Source of the DNA: Bradyrhizobium sp. ISRA430
GTDB taxonomy: Bacteria; Pseudomonadota; Alphaproteobacteria; Rhizobiales; Xanthobacteraceae
Reading direction: 5' to 3'
DNA length: 64,000 bases
Assembly (NCBI RefSeq): GCF_029909975.1
Contig: NZ_CP094516.1
Span: 1,736,001 to 1,800,000, forward strand
Every line of letters starts with the position of its first letter. Within the stretch, counting starts at the first letter, position 1. Below, piece after piece: positions 18,869-28,989 of the stretch. Below the pieces are notes generated by a model. That model saw only the letters and a program-made list of their open reading frames with translations. It made no database searches and was not told where the DNA came from. The translations under genes and the position numbers were made by a program.

Positions 18869-19615
18869 ATGAACAAGATCGATCTGAACGGCCGCGTCGC
18901 CATCGTCACCGGCGGCGCGCAGGGCTTTGGTCGCGCCATTGCCGAGCGTTTTGTCGCCTCAGGCGCAAAGGTCGCGATCTGGGATTTCGACTCGAGCCTC
19001 GCCGAGAAGACGGCCAAGGCCATCGGCGGCGACGTGCGCGACTTCAAGGTCGACGTCACCGACACCGCGGCCGTCGAGACCGCCCGCGACGCCACGCTTG
19101 CGGCGTTCGGCAAGATCGACATCCTCGTCAACAATGCCGGCATCGCCGGCGTCAACAAGAGCGTCTGGGAGACCGATCTGGAGGAATGGCGCAAGGTGCT
19201 GCGCATCAACCTCGACGGCCCCTTCATCTGCTGCAAGGCGGTCGTCCCCACCATGCTCAAGCAGAAATACGGGCGGATCGTGAACATCGCGTCGATCGCC
19301 GGCAAGGAAGGCAATCCGAACGCGGCGCACTACTCGGCCTCCAAGGCCGGGCTGATCGCGCTGACGAAATCGCTCGGCAAGGAGCTCGCCACGCATGACA
19401 TCCTCGTGAATGCAGTGACGCCGGCCGCGGCGAAAACCGCGATCTTCGACCAGATGACGCAGCAGCATATCGACTTCATGCTGTCGAAGATCCCGAAGGG
19501 CCGCTTCGTGCTGGTGGAAGAGCTCGCCGCTATGGTGGCCTGGCTGTCGTCGGAGGATTGCGCCTTCTCGACCGGTGCGGTGTTCGACATCTCCGGCGGA
19601 CGAGCAACCTATTGA
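18869..19615 (+). CDS. SDR family oxidoreductase (FabG-like, probable sugar dehydrogenase)
   Basis: A 248-aa classical SDR with TGGAQGFGRA cofactor motif, an acidic residue in IWDFDS favouring NAD, the NNAG motif, Ser in NIASIAG and catalytic YSASK. FabG-like SDRs in sugar operons often oxidise the free sugar to a lactone. It lies in the same transcript as the dehydratase and first SDR, so it probably supplies the first step of the pathway. The substrate is not determined by the sequence. Confidence 0.82.
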   Translation: MNKIDLNGRVAIVTGGAQGFGRAIAERFVASGAKVAIWDFDSSLAEKTAKAIGGDVRDFKVDVTDTAAVETARDATLAAFGKIDILVNNAGIAGVNKSVWETDLEEWRKVLRINLDGPFICCKAVVPTMLKQKYGRIVNIASIAGKEGNPNAAHYSASKAGLIALTKSLGKELATHDILVNAVTPAAAKTAIFDQMTQQHIDFMLSKIPKGRFVLVEELAAMVAWLSSEDCAFSTGAVFDISGGRATY

Positions 19616-19622
19616 GGAAGCC

Positions 19623-20015
19623 ATGATACGGGAAGGCGGATGCCTGTGCGGCGCGGTGCGGTTCAAGGCGGAGGGCGAGCCGCTCAATGTCCGGATCTGC
19701 CACTGCCGCAAGTGCCAGAAGGCGATGGGCTCGCCCTTCTTCGCCCGCGCGCAGTTCGATCAGAAGGCGCTGACGGTCGAGGGCGAAACGGGACGTTATG
19801 CCTCGTCGGAGAACATCGATCGCGTGTTCTGCACACGTTGCGGCACGCGCCTGTTTGCCTGGCGGCGCAACGGTACGCTCGCGGGCGTGGCGCTGGCGAC
19901 CTTCGACGATCGCAACGCCTTTGCGCCGACAGAGCACATCTGGGTCTCGGAAAAGATCGCCTGGTTGAAGCTCGACGACGGCCTGCGGCAATATCCGACG
20001 ACGATTCCGACCTGA
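19623..20015 (+). CDS. GFA family protein (glutathione-dependent formaldehyde-activating-like)
   Basis: A 130-aa zinc protein of the GFA/CENP-V fold. Zinc-binding cysteines are visible in GGCLCGAVRF, CHCRKCQKA and FCTRCGTRLF. ATG 19623 (GAGGAAGCC upstream) is 7 bp after the SDR stop, so it is probably the last gene of the plus-strand operon, though its function need not be related. True Gfa activity is doubtful for most such homologues. Confidence 0.87.
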   Translation: MIREGGCLCGAVRFKAEGEPLNVRICHCRKCQKAMGSPFFARAQFDQKALTVEGETGRYASSENIDRVFCTRCGTRLFAWRRNGTLAGVALATFDDRNAFAPTEHIWVSEKIAWLKLDDGLRQYPTTIPT

Positions 20016-20025
20016 TCGCGCAATA

Positions 20026-20937
20026 TCAGGATCGGTTTGAGGCGGAGGCGCCGGCAGTCTGAATGCGCGCGCCCGTTGTCGTGGCGATCCAGATCCCGGC
20101 AAACACCGTAACGATGCCGGCCGCCAGATTCCAGCGCAACGGCTCGTGCAGAAGGTAAGCGCCGACCAGCGATGCCGTGATCGGATTGACCGTCACCGAG
20201 ATCGCCACCCGCGTCGGCGTCGTTCGTTCGAGCGCGAAGGCCCAGAGATAGAACGTCAGCGCGGCACCGAAGGCGCCGAGATAGAAGGCCGCCAGCCATT
20301 GCGGCGCGCCGAAGCCCGCGACCGGCGCGAAACTGCCGCGGAGATAGGAGAGCACGACGAGACAGGCCGCGCCTGCTGCCATACTCATCGTCGTGAAGGC
20401 GATCGGACTGGAGCGCCGGATCAGCGGCTTCGACCAGATACCGTACAGCGCCATGCACAGCGCGGCAGCGACCATCAGCAGATCACCACGCCAGGCGCCT
20501 GATGGCGCCGAAGTCAGGTCGGTGAGCAGCGCGATCGCAACGCCCAGCGTTGCAACGACGACGCCGATAGATTTGCGCAATGTCAGCGCTTCGCTGCCGA
20601 GCGCGGAGCCGATCGCCAGCGTCAGCAGGGGAAGCGTCGACAAAGCGAGCGCCCCGCGCGCTGCGGTCGTGAAGATCAGCGATGCGTTGAACAGAATCGG
20701 AAACAGGGCGAAGAACAGAACACCGAGCGCGGCCGCGGCGGCCCAGTCTGCTCGCTGCGGCCAGCGATCGCCGCGCAGGATCGTCAACGGCAACAATAGC
20801 AGAAAGCCGATGCCGAAACGGAACGAGCCGATCGCAAGCGGGTCGATGCTACTCACGAGATAGCGCGTGGCGCCGATCGAGGTGCCGCCCAGCGCACTCG
20901 ACAGCACGGCGGCCAGGACGCCGGAGATCTCGCCCAT
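20026..20937 (-). CDS. EamA/DMT superfamily exporter
   Basis: A 303-aa inner-membrane protein with ten predicted helices forming two EamA repeats (first about residues 5-135, second about 148-280). The family exports amino acids, metabolites or drugs. The start was set at ATG 20937, which has GGGAGGGAC before it; the in-frame ATG at 20949 lacks such a site. It is divergent from a LysR-type regulator, the usual arrangement for a regulator and its exporter. Confidence 0.9.
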   Translation of the reverse strand: MGEISGVLAAVLSSALGGTSIGATRYLVSSIDPLAIGSFRFGIGFLLLLPLTILRGDRWPQRADWAAAAALGVLFFALFPILFNASLIFTTAARGALALSTLPLLTLAIGSALGSEALTLRKSIGVVVATLGVAIALLTDLTSAPSGAWRGDLLMVAAALCMALYGIWSKPLIRRSSPIAFTTMSMAAGAACLVVLSYLRGSFAPVAGFGAPQWLAAFYLGAFGAALTFYLWAFALERTTPTRVAISVTVNPITASLVGAYLLHEPLRWNLAAGIVTVFAGIWIATTTGARIQTAGASASNRS

Positions 20938-20948
20938 GTCCCTCCCCA

Positions 20949-20972
20949 TTTGCGATTATGCAAACAGCATAA
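20949..20972. promoter_or_regulatory. Palindromic site between the EamA and LysR genes
   Basis: Two overlapping inverted repeats, TTTGC-N6-GCAAA (20949-20964) and TTATGC-N5-GCATAA (20956-20972). They are well placed to be the LysR binding site controlling both divergent genes. Confidence 0.55.
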
Positions 20973-21027
20973 GAGGAGCGCCGAAACAGGGAATGGAATT
21001 TCCGTCATGCTGGGATAACGTTTCGTC

Positions 21028-21894
21028 ATGACCGCACCCGATCTCGATCCCGACCTTCTGAAGGCCTTTCTCGCCGTCGCGGAGCATCGCTCGTTCACCC
21101 GTGCCGCGGCGGTGCTCAACCGGACCCAATCGGCCGTGAGCGTTCAGATCAGGCGCCTGGAAGAGCGGCTCGGCACAAGACTATTCCACCGCACGAGAGC
21201 GGGCGTAGCACCAACCTCGGCCGGTGAAGAGCTGCTCGGATATGCGCGCCGCATTCTCGCGCTCAATGCCGAGGCGGTCGGCGCTGTCCGCGCGCGCAAA
21301 ATCGACGGCGTGGTCCGCCTCGGCGTGATGGATGATTACGGCACCATCGTCATTCCGCCATTGCTGGCGAGCTTTGCCAAGAGCCATCCGCAAGTCCGGG
21401 TCGAGATCGAGACCGGATTGACCGCAACGATGCCGGCCCGGCTCGGCGAGGCCTACGACCTCGTCATTGCCATGCATCCGCAAGGCCGCGGTGACGGCGA
21501 GCTGCTGCGACGCGAGCAGGCGGTCTGGGCGGCCACCGCCTCGTATCCCGCCCAGGCGAAGGTTCCGCTGCCCGTTGCGCTCTACCCGCCGGGATGCCTG
21601 TTTCGCCAATGGGCCGCGGAGGCCCTCGATGCCGCCGGCCGGCCCTGGCGCCTTGCCTTTGTCAGCCGAACCCTTGCGGCGGTGGAAGCGATCGCGGCCC
21701 AAGGCCTCGCGGTGACAGTGGTGAAGGCCGGTACCCTGCCTGCCCGCCTTCGGCGCCTCTGCGAGCGTGATGGCTTGCCGCCGCTGCCTGCGGCGGACAT
21801 CCGTCTTCACCGTGCGCGCAACCTTTCGCGCTCAGGCGCGCTCTTGGCGGATCATTTGTGCTGGAGCATTTCAGAATCGGCTCCCATATGTTGA
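21028..21894 (+). CDS. LysR family transcriptional regulator
   Basis: A 288-aa LysR-type regulator. The N-terminal winged helix has the standard pattern LLKAFLAVAEHRSFTRAAAVLNRTQSAVSVQIRRLEERLG, followed by the co-inducer domain beginning VVRLGVMDDYG. Divergent from the EamA exporter with a 90-bp shared upstream region that holds palindromes. It probably senses the exporter substrate. The co-inducer is unknown. Confidence 0.93.
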   Translation: MTAPDLDPDLLKAFLAVAEHRSFTRAAAVLNRTQSAVSVQIRRLEERLGTRLFHRTRAGVAPTSAGEELLGYARRILALNAEAVGAVRARKIDGVVRLGVMDDYGTIVIPPLLASFAKSHPQVRVEIETGLTATMPARLGEAYDLVIAMHPQGRGDGELLRREQAVWAATASYPAQAKVPLPVALYPPGCLFRQWAAEALDAAGRPWRLAFVSRTLAAVEAIAAQGLAVTVVKAGTLPARLRRLCERDGLPPLPAADIRLHRARNLSRSGALLADHLCWSISESAPIC

Positions 21895-21969
21895 CCTGAA
21901 GCGTCGCTGCACCGCCGGATTGGCCGGATCGGCTGCAAGGCCGCGAGGCACAACCAGGACGGACGAGCC

Positions 21970-22650
21970 GTGAACATCTCCTTCTATGACCTTTCGGTCT
22001 GGGTGCTGCCGCTGGTGATCGCCATCACCTTCCACGAGGCGGCACACGGCTTCGTAGCGCACCGTCTCGGCGACGACACGGCCTGGAAACTCGGCCGCGT
22101 CAGCTTCAATCCGCTCCGGCATATCGACCCGTTCGGCACCCTGATCCTGCCGGCGATGCTGCTGTTTGCCCACTCGCCGTTCCTGTTCGGCTATGCCAGG
22201 CCGGTGCCGGTGAATTTCCGCAAGCTCAACAATCCAAGGCTCGACATGGTCTGGGTGGCGCTCGCGGGTCCCGTCACCAACATCCTGCTGGCGCTCGCGG
22301 CGGCCCTCGCGTTCCATGCCCTGCCCTGGGTGCCGGCCAGTTCGGCGAAATGGGTGGTCGACAACCTCAAGAACGCACTCGTGATCAACGTAGTGCTGGC
22401 GGTGTTCAACATGATGCCGATCCCGCCGCTCGATGGTGGACGGGTCGCGGTCGGGCTGTTGCCGCGTCCGCTCGCCCTGCCGCTGGCGCGGCTCGAACCA
22501 TTCGGCATGCTGATCCTGATCGGACTGCTGATCCTGCTACCGCTGGCAGGTTCGCAGTTCGGTCTAAATCTTGATGTTATTTCAGCAATACTGGGAACGT
22601 TGACCGGTTATGTGATTCAGGCTGTTCTCTTGCTGACCGGCAATGCGTAG
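21970..22650 (+). CDS. Site-2 protease family protein (M50 metalloprotease)
   Basis: A 226-aa multi-span membrane metalloprotease. The zinc motif HEAAH is in the first helix (FHEAAHGFVAHRLGD) and the second metal-binding motif is NMMPIPPLDGGRV. There is no PDZ domain, so it belongs to the short YwhC-like group rather than RseP. Substrates are unknown. It stands between the LysR gene and a small membrane protein on the same strand. Confidence 0.9.
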   Translation: MNISFYDLSVWVLPLVIAITFHEAAHGFVAHRLGDDTAWKLGRVSFNPLRHIDPFGTLILPAMLLFAHSPFLFGYARPVPVNFRKLNNPRLDMVWVALAGPVTNILLALAAALAFHALPWVPASSAKWVVDNLKNALVINVVLAVFNMMPIPPLDGGRVAVGLLPRPLALPLARLEPFGMLILIGLLILLPLAGSQFGLNLDVISAILGTLTGYVIQAVLLLTGNA

Positions 22651-22694
22651 TTGAATTACACACCTGAAGACGAGCCGAAGGGCTAGAGGCCAAC

Positions 22695-23135
22695 TTGGTC
22701 AAAGCTGCCGACATGCTGATCGCGCGACGAGCCGATACCCGCGCCCGCGCCGATTTTGCGACCTGGAAGATGATGGCCAAGCTCAACGGGTTGTCGGCCC
22801 TGCCCCCGGACGCGCAGGGCTTTCTCGCCAGCTACAAGGACCTCTTGGAGCAGATGAGCGAGGCGGAGGCGACCGAAACCACCATCGCCGCGGTCTACAA
22901 GGCCTATTACGCCGAGATGGGAGGCGCGGGAACCGCACCGGAAGTGCCCCCGCGTGCAGCCCCGCCTGTCAGCGACAATGTGACCGTGTTCCGGCGTCCC
23001 GCCCCGAAGCCGAAGAAGACCGCTCCGTTCGGGGCGGCTGCATACAGTGGAACCCAGAAGCGGCCGCTTCCGGTCGCCCTGATCTTCGCCTGTCTGATCG
23101 TTGTCTACGTCGCGATCCGGTATTACTGGCGCTGA
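22695..23135 (+). CDS. Hypothetical protein with C-terminal membrane anchor
   Basis: A 146-aa protein starting with TTG at 22695 (GAGG 6 bp upstream); an ATG at 22713 is the alternative. The N-terminal 75 residues are helical and charged, residues ~80-125 are a Pro/Ala/Lys-rich linker, and the end is one hydrophobic helix (PVALIFACLIVVYVAIRYYW). It resembles a cytoplasmic domain anchored by its tail. No family is recognised. It lies 44 bp after the site-2 protease gene and could even be a neighbour-related factor, but that is a guess. Confidence 0.65.
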   Translation: MVKAADMLIARRADTRARADFATWKMMAKLNGLSALPPDAQGFLASYKDLLEQMSEAEATETTIAAVYKAYYAEMGGAGTAPEVPPRAAPPVSDNVTVFRRPAPKPKKTAPFGAAAYSGTQKRPLPVALIFACLIVVYVAIRYYWR

Positions 23136-23159
23136 GACTAGGGCCGCCCGCCGCAGCCC

Positions 23160-23924
23160 TTAGCTCTTTCCCGCAGTCTTCTCGTTCTTCCTGAAGATCA
23201 CCGGCAGGACGAATGTCAGCCCCTCGTCCGCGACCAGCGGTGGCGGCTGCGGCACGGGATCCGACCGTTTGACCATTCCGATCGCCGCGTCGTCAAATAT
23301 CGGGTCGCCCGAGCCCTTCTCGATGACAACCGAGACCACGTGCCCGAGCCGGTCCAGCGTCATGCGAACCGAGAGCTCAACCGATTTGAACAAACCCTTC
23401 GGATAGCGCTTGTGCCGGTCGAGATGCGCGACGAGGTCCTTTTCCCAGCCCTGACGAATGCGGACCGAGCGATCGCTCTTCTTCTCGGCGTTGGACGTCG
23501 GCATCGCAGTGGCTTCGGCGGCAGGCGAAGGCGTCGAGGCGTTGGTGGGAACGACGGCCTCCTTCGTTTCCTCCTCGGTCGGCTTCTTGGTCTCGTTCGG
23601 CGTCACGGCCCGGTCGGCCTCTTCAGCCTGGGTTGGAGTATCCTTCGGAAGGCTGCTCTCCTTGAGCTCCGCCTTCTGCTCCGTCAATTCAGGCGACGCG
23701 ACCGACTCGTTCGAATCCGGGCCCGGCGGCAGCTCGCTGGGCTCGCCCTTGGGGGACATCGCCTCGAGCCCGACCTCGATCCCTTGCGGGTCCGCGATGA
23801 CGTCGGGGTCGTCCGTCCGCAGATTTGCGAGCGCGAGCGCCGCGCCGCCGAGATGGAGCCCAAGCGCGACCACCGCGGCAACGATCCACAACGTTCGGGG
23901 CGACTTCTGCTCAAGATCGGACAT
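23160..23924 (-). CDS. tonB: TonB family energy-transducing protein
   Basis: A 254-aa TonB-like protein. N-terminal anchor [20 protein letters not shown], a long Pro/Glu/Lys/Thr-rich periplasmic spacer (about residues 50-160), then a TonB C-terminal domain ([24 protein letters not shown]). It carries energy from ExbBD to outer-membrane receptors. The start ATG 23924 is 16 bp after exbD; upstream in-frame sequence overlaps exbD and was rejected. It is the last gene of the iron-uptake operon. Confidence 0.9.
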   Translation of the reverse strand: MSDLEQKSPRTLWIVAAVVALGLHLGGAALALANLRTDDPDVIADPQGIEVGLEAMSPKGEPSELPPGPDSNESVASPELTEQKAELKESSLPKDTPTQAEEADRAVTPNETKKPTEEETKEAVVPTNASTPSPAAEATAMPTSNAEKKSDRSVRIRQGWEKDLVAHLDRHKRYPKGLFKSVELSVRMTLDRLGHVVSVVIEKGSGDPIFDDAAIGMVKRSDPVPQPPPLVADEGLTFVLPVIFRKNEKTAGKS

Positions 23925-23940
23925 CGGCTTCAGGCCTTCG

Positions 23941-24414
23941 TCACGGCTTCGGCTCGGCCGGCGCACCCTGTGGTGCGGTCGCCCCCGGAACGCCTTCCAG
24001 TGCCACCAGCTTGATCCTGGAATAGCCCCCCTTGTTCAGGAACTCCAGCACGTCCATCAGCTCGCCATACGGCACCGCACGATCGGAGCGCAGGAAGATG
24101 TATTTGTCCTTGCTCATGTCGGGCGTGGCATCGAGCGCGCTGACCAGATCGACCCGCTTCACGAAGGTCTCGCCGATCGCGATGGAAAGATCGGGCTTGA
24201 TGGTGACGTAGGTCGGCTTGTCCGGCTTCTTCTGCGGCGTCGAGGTCGACGTCGGCAGATCGATCGGGAGATCGACCGTCGACAGCGGTGCCGCGACCAT
24301 GAAGATGATCAGCAGCACCAGCATCACGTCGATGAACGGCGTGACGTTGATGTCATGCGTCTCGGAGAAGTCCGCATCGTCATCGAGATCATTGTCTGCG
24401 ATCGAGGCGCCCAT
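23941..24414 (-). CDS. exbD: Biopolymer transport protein ExbD
   Basis: A 157-aa inner-membrane protein with a cytoplasmic N-terminus, one helix carrying the proton-coupling Asp ([15 protein letters not shown]) and a periplasmic domain with the [16 protein letters not shown] block. Works with ExbB to energise TonB. It starts 3 bp after the exbB stop, typical of a tight operon. Confidence 0.95.
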   Translation of the reverse strand: MGASIADNDLDDDADFSETHDINVTPFIDVMLVLLIIFMVAAPLSTVDLPIDLPTSTSTPQKKPDKPTYVTIKPDLSIAIGETFVKRVDLVSALDATPDMSKDKYIFLRSDRAVPYGELMDVLEFLNKGGYSRIKLVALEGVPGATAPQGAPAEPKP

Positions 24415-24417
24415 TGC

Positions 24418-25445
<1,028 letters not shown>

Positions 25446-25449
<4 letters not shown>

Positions 25450-26135
25450 ACTTCGGCCCAGTAGCGAATGAGATTGTGATAGATGCCCGTCAATTTGACC
25501 GTTTCGGGATCGTCGCGCCCGAGTCGTTCCACCAGCGCCTGAATGGCGGTTTCGAGGTCAAAGATCATGCTGCGGGCGTGATCATCCCGTATCATGCTCT
25601 GAAGCCAGAAGAAAGACGCAACCCGGGCCCCCCGGGTCACCGGCGTGACGAGGTGCAGGCTGGTCGAGGGATACAACACGCAGTCGCCGGCCGGCAACTT
25701 GACTTCATGCGAGCCATAGGTGTCCTCGATCACAAGTTCGCCACCGTCATACTCCTCCGGTTCGGCCAGGAACAGCGTGACCGACAGGTCGGTGCGGATG
25801 CGAAGGCCGGTCAGGCGGTCGCCGCGGATGGCGTTGTCGACGTGCAGGCCGAAATGGTGGCCGCTGCTCGCCGCATAGCGGTTGAACAGCGGCGGGAAGA
25901 TCTGCAGCGGGATCGCCGCGGCGAGGAACCGCGGGTGCGAGGTCAGCGCCGAGATGATGCGGTTGCCGAGCTTGCGCGCGACCTCGCCGTCCGGCGGCAA
26001 CTGTTCGTTGCGCTTGACCATCGCCGACTGCGCGCCCGCGGTGGAACGGCCGTCTTCCCATTCGCTGGCGTCCATGATGCGGCGGAAGTCCGCCACATCA
26101 TCCTTGCTCAGGACGCCCTCTATGCATGTCAGCAT
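25446..26135 (-). CDS. Fe(II)/2-oxoglutarate-dependent hydroxylase (PKHD type, PiuC-like)
   Basis: A 229-aa dioxygenase of the PiuC/YbiX group. The iron ligands are visible as H-x-D in FGLHVDNAI and the distal His in [10 protein letters not shown]. Family members sit next to siderophore receptor genes and are thought to modify siderophores or the uptake machinery. Here it lies between the receptor (stop 20 bp upstream) and exbB (4-bp overlap), so it is co-transcribed with both. Confidence 0.9.
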
Positions 26136-26155
26136 GGCACCTCGTTGTTACTCCA

Positions 26156-28699
26156 TCAGTAGCGCGCCGAGAGCACCACGTAGGCGGCGCGCCCCGGTGC
26201 TTCCAGCACGAACGGCGCAGCGCTCTGGTACAGCGCGTCGTAGTAGCGCTTGTCGAAGATGTTGTTCACGAACAGCTTGACCTGCCAGTTCTTGTTGATC
26301 TTGGCTTCCGCGAACACGTCGAAGCGCCAATAGCTCGGGATCGACGTGCCCTGGTTGGCCGCGAGGAATGTGCCGCCATAGATTTTCGAGCGGTACACCG
26401 CCTGGCCACCAAGCTCCCAGACATCCGTAAGCTGATATTTACTGAGCAGGCTGAAAGATTGGTGCGCCACGTTCGCGAGAGGCAGGCCAACGTTCGTAGT
26501 GTAGAGAGTCGTGTTGGCCGGAGGAATCAATGATTTGGTCACCTCCGACTGCATCAAGACGAGGCCGCCAAAGACGCTCCACTTGTCAGTGATCTTGCCG
26601 CCCAATTCGAGGTCGATACCGCGGATGCGGTAGGCCGCGCCCGCGGTGATGCAGGAAACGGTCCCCGTTGTACCAGCAGGGTAAGGGCACGCTGCAGTCG
26701 CAGTTGCGGCTGTGATGTTGCGCGATTCTCGCGCGTTCTCCTTTTCCGTTTGGAACAGAGCAGCCGTCAACAAAAGGTGGCGGTCAAACAGCTCCCACTT
26801 GGTACCAAGCTCAATCGCCTTGTTCCTCTCCGGCCCGAATATCTGGCTCGGATTGCCGTTGAGGACAGGCGCAAGGCCACCATACTGGACGCTCGTGCCG
26901 TCAAACTCCGCGCCGACTGGATTGGAGGACGTCGCATAGGCGGCGTAGACGCTACCGTTCGGCAAAGGCTTGAGGGTCACACCGAGATTGAAGTTCGGCA
27001 TGCCGTACTCTTGCTGTTGCTGACCGAAGACGCCGGACACACCATTGACCGTGCCATAGCCGCTGGTCTTGATGTTGTAGTCGTCGTAGCGGACACCGCC
27101 GTTGAGGATCAGGAGATCGTTATAATTGGCGGTATCGAGGGCATAGACACTCTTGGTGTCGATGGTGATCTTGGTCGGCAATCCGGACAGGCCCGAGGGT
27201 ATCCCGAAGGGCAAGTTCGTGAATTGCGGATTGAATACGCTAACGCCCGACAGCGATCCGCTGCCGCTGAAACCGCCGGGGAGCGCCTCCGAGCTCAGAC
27301 CAAGATATTTGTCGATCGACGATCTTTCATGGTCATACTCGAACCCAGCCAGCGCCGTGTGCTTGAAGCCGGCGCCGTCGTTGAACTTGTAGGTCGCCTC
27401 GGTCTGGTTGGCGATCACATCCGTGACCTGATAGCGGCTCTGCGGATTAGCCGTCAGCGTCGACGCCGAAAGCGGATTCGCAATCACCGGGGCTTCCGGC
27501 AGCGTGCCGATGTAGTTTTGCGTGGAGTGAGAATCGCGGAACCTGTTGGTGATCAGCAGGTCCGGCGTGACCTGCACTTCGGCATTGAGCGAGCCGATAT
27601 CCTGGCCGGTCCGATAGAAGTCGCGGTTGACGAAGCCATACCAGTTGTTCCGGTTCGAGCCGAAGTCCGGGAACGGGCCGCCAGCAGTGCTGGCAGTGCT
27701 CGGCCGGTAGTAGGGCACGCCGAAATCCGGGAAGCCCGTCAGTTCGGTATGGATGTAGCCGGCGGTGATCTTGACTGCATCCACCGGCTTCCAGGTGGTG
27801 GCGACAAATGCGCCGTCGCGATTGTCTTTCACATAGTCGCGCCCGGCGACGCCCGCGTCCTGAAAGAGGCCGCCGGCGCGCACCGCCCAGGTCGGATTGA
27901 TCACCTGGTTGACATCGAGCACCACGCGCTTGGTCATGTCGGTGCCAAACGTGGTGTCCATGTTGTAGAAGTTGCCTGCCGTCGTCGCCTGCTTGGTGAC
28001 GATGTTGATCGCGCCGCCGGCGGTGCCGCGACCGGCGAAGGACGACGCCGGACCGCGCAGAATCTCGACCTGCTCGGTGAAGAAATTCTCGCGCACGCTG
28101 ACGCCGGAATCGCGAACGCCGTCGATGAAGATGTCATTGCGGGCGTCGAAGCCGCGGATAAAGAAGCGATCACCGAAGGCGTTGCCGCCCTCGCCCGTGC
28201 CCAGCGTCACGCCGGCCGTGCTGAGAATCGCCTGCTTCAGCGTCGTGGCGTTCTTGTCCTCCAGGACATCCTTTGTGAGCACTGTGATCGATTTCGGTGT
28301 GTTCAGGATCGGCTCAGGAAATTTACCCGACGCCTGCACGCGGGTGGCCATGTAGGGCGCCGCCGGATTCGCGTATGGATCAGCATCCGGCGCAACAGCA
28401 TTTGCGGAAGGCGCCTGCGCCGCCTGCTGACGCTGAGCCGCACGCCGCAGCGCGTTACGGGCGCGGACCTGTTCGGGCGACGGCTTTGCCGCTGCCGGAC
28501 GCGGACGCTCCTTGGGCGCATCGACCGTCACCGGGGGCAGATTCGACTGCTGCGCCTGCGCGCCGCTCGAAACCGACGCGACGGCAATTAGGCTTGCAAC
28601 GGCAGATACCGTCTTGCCCGCTGCGGCATCGAAACTGTTGTCAAAAGAACTTCTCGCCGCAGCCGAACGCAACGACCGCGGAATCCGAACACTGCCCAT
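26156..28699 (-). CDS. TonB-dependent siderophore receptor 1
   Basis: An 847-aa outer-membrane receptor for ferric siderophores. After a signal sequence (SAVASLIAVASVSSGAQAQQ) comes a TonB-box-like PVTVDAP, a linker rich in Ala/Arg, the plug domain (GKFPEPILNTPKSITVLTKDVL, FIRGFDARNDIFIDGVRD) and a 22-strand barrel ending in aromatic ARY. The start was placed at ATG 28699; the extension to 28792 lacks a signal-like pattern. It closely resembles receptor 2 (28990-31419). Three tandem iron boxes lie 120-185 bp upstream, and piuC, exbB, exbD and tonB follow it. Confidence 0.92.
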   Translation of the reverse strand: MGSVRIPRSLRSAAARSSFDNSFDAAAGKTVSAVASLIAVASVSSGAQAQQSNLPPVTVDAPKERPRPAAAKPSPEQVRARNALRRAAQRQQAAQAPSANAVAPDADPYANPAAPYMATRVQASGKFPEPILNTPKSITVLTKDVLEDKNATTLKQAILSTAGVTLGTGEGGNAFGDRFFIRGFDARNDIFIDGVRDSGVSVRENFFTEQVEILRGPASSFAGRGTAGGAINIVTKQATTAGNFYNMDTTFGTDMTKRVVLDVNQVINPTWAVRAGGLFQDAGVAGRDYVKDNRDGAFVATTWKPVDAVKITAGYIHTELTGFPDFGVPYYRPSTASTAGGPFPDFGSNRNNWYGFVNRDFYRTGQDIGSLNAEVQVTPDLLITNRFRDSHSTQNYIGTLPEAPVIANPLSASTLTANPQSRYQVTDVIANQTEATYKFNDGAGFKHTALAGFEYDHERSSIDKYLGLSSEALPGGFSGSGSLSGVSVFNPQFTNLPFGIPSGLSGLPTKITIDTKSVYALDTANYNDLLILNGGVRYDDYNIKTSGYGTVNGVSGVFGQQQQEYGMPNFNLGVTLKPLPNGSVYAAYATSSNPVGAEFDGTSVQYGGLAPVLNGNPSQIFGPERNKAIELGTKWELFDRHLLLTAALFQTEKENARESRNITAATATAACPYPAGTTGTVSCITAGAAYRIRGIDLELGGKITDKWSVFGGLVLMQSEVTKSLIPPANTTLYTTNVGLPLANVAHQSFSLLSKYQLTDVWELGGQAVYRSKIYGGTFLAANQGTSIPSYWRFDVFAEAKINKNWQVKLFVNNIFDKRYYDALYQSAAPFVLEAPGRAAYVVLSARY

Positions 28700-28819
28700 T
28701 TCACGACCCACCTTAAGACGACGATTGGTCGCATTGCGACAACGCGACGCGGCGTAGGTATCGAGCGAGGCAAACTGGGTCAACGCGATCACGGCAGTGA
28801 CACTTTTGAATCGGTCCAG

Positions 28820-28882
28820 ATCAAAACGATCCTAAATTCCAGTTTGAAACCGTTCTAAACTGGAGTTTGTAAGCGTTCTAAA
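28820..28882 (-). promoter_or_regulatory. Three tandem ICE/Irr-like iron boxes upstream of receptor 1
   Basis: Given on the plus strand, the boxes are half-site-N3-TTCTAAA-type units at 28820-28836, 28843-28859 and 28866-28882, repeating every 23 bp (right halves TCCTAAA, TTCTAAA, TTCTAAA). They resemble the rhizobial Irr-box pattern TTTAGAA-N3-TTCTAAA. The left halves are degenerate. Located in a 290-bp gap between the two receptor genes. Confidence 0.6.
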
Positions 28883-28989
28883 CTGTCCTTCGGATGGTCG
28901 ATCGAGGCGCAGATCTCGCGCGCCTCGAACGATTGCTGAGACGTTGGGATGGCTGCCACCGGCAGACATCCCGATTTGAATCGGCGGAC

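Noticed and set aside
26750..28591. 613-aa open frame on the plus strand opposite receptor 1
   Set aside because: Mirror of the receptor coding sequence; no recognised motif, and the receptor on the opposite strand has all expected blocks.
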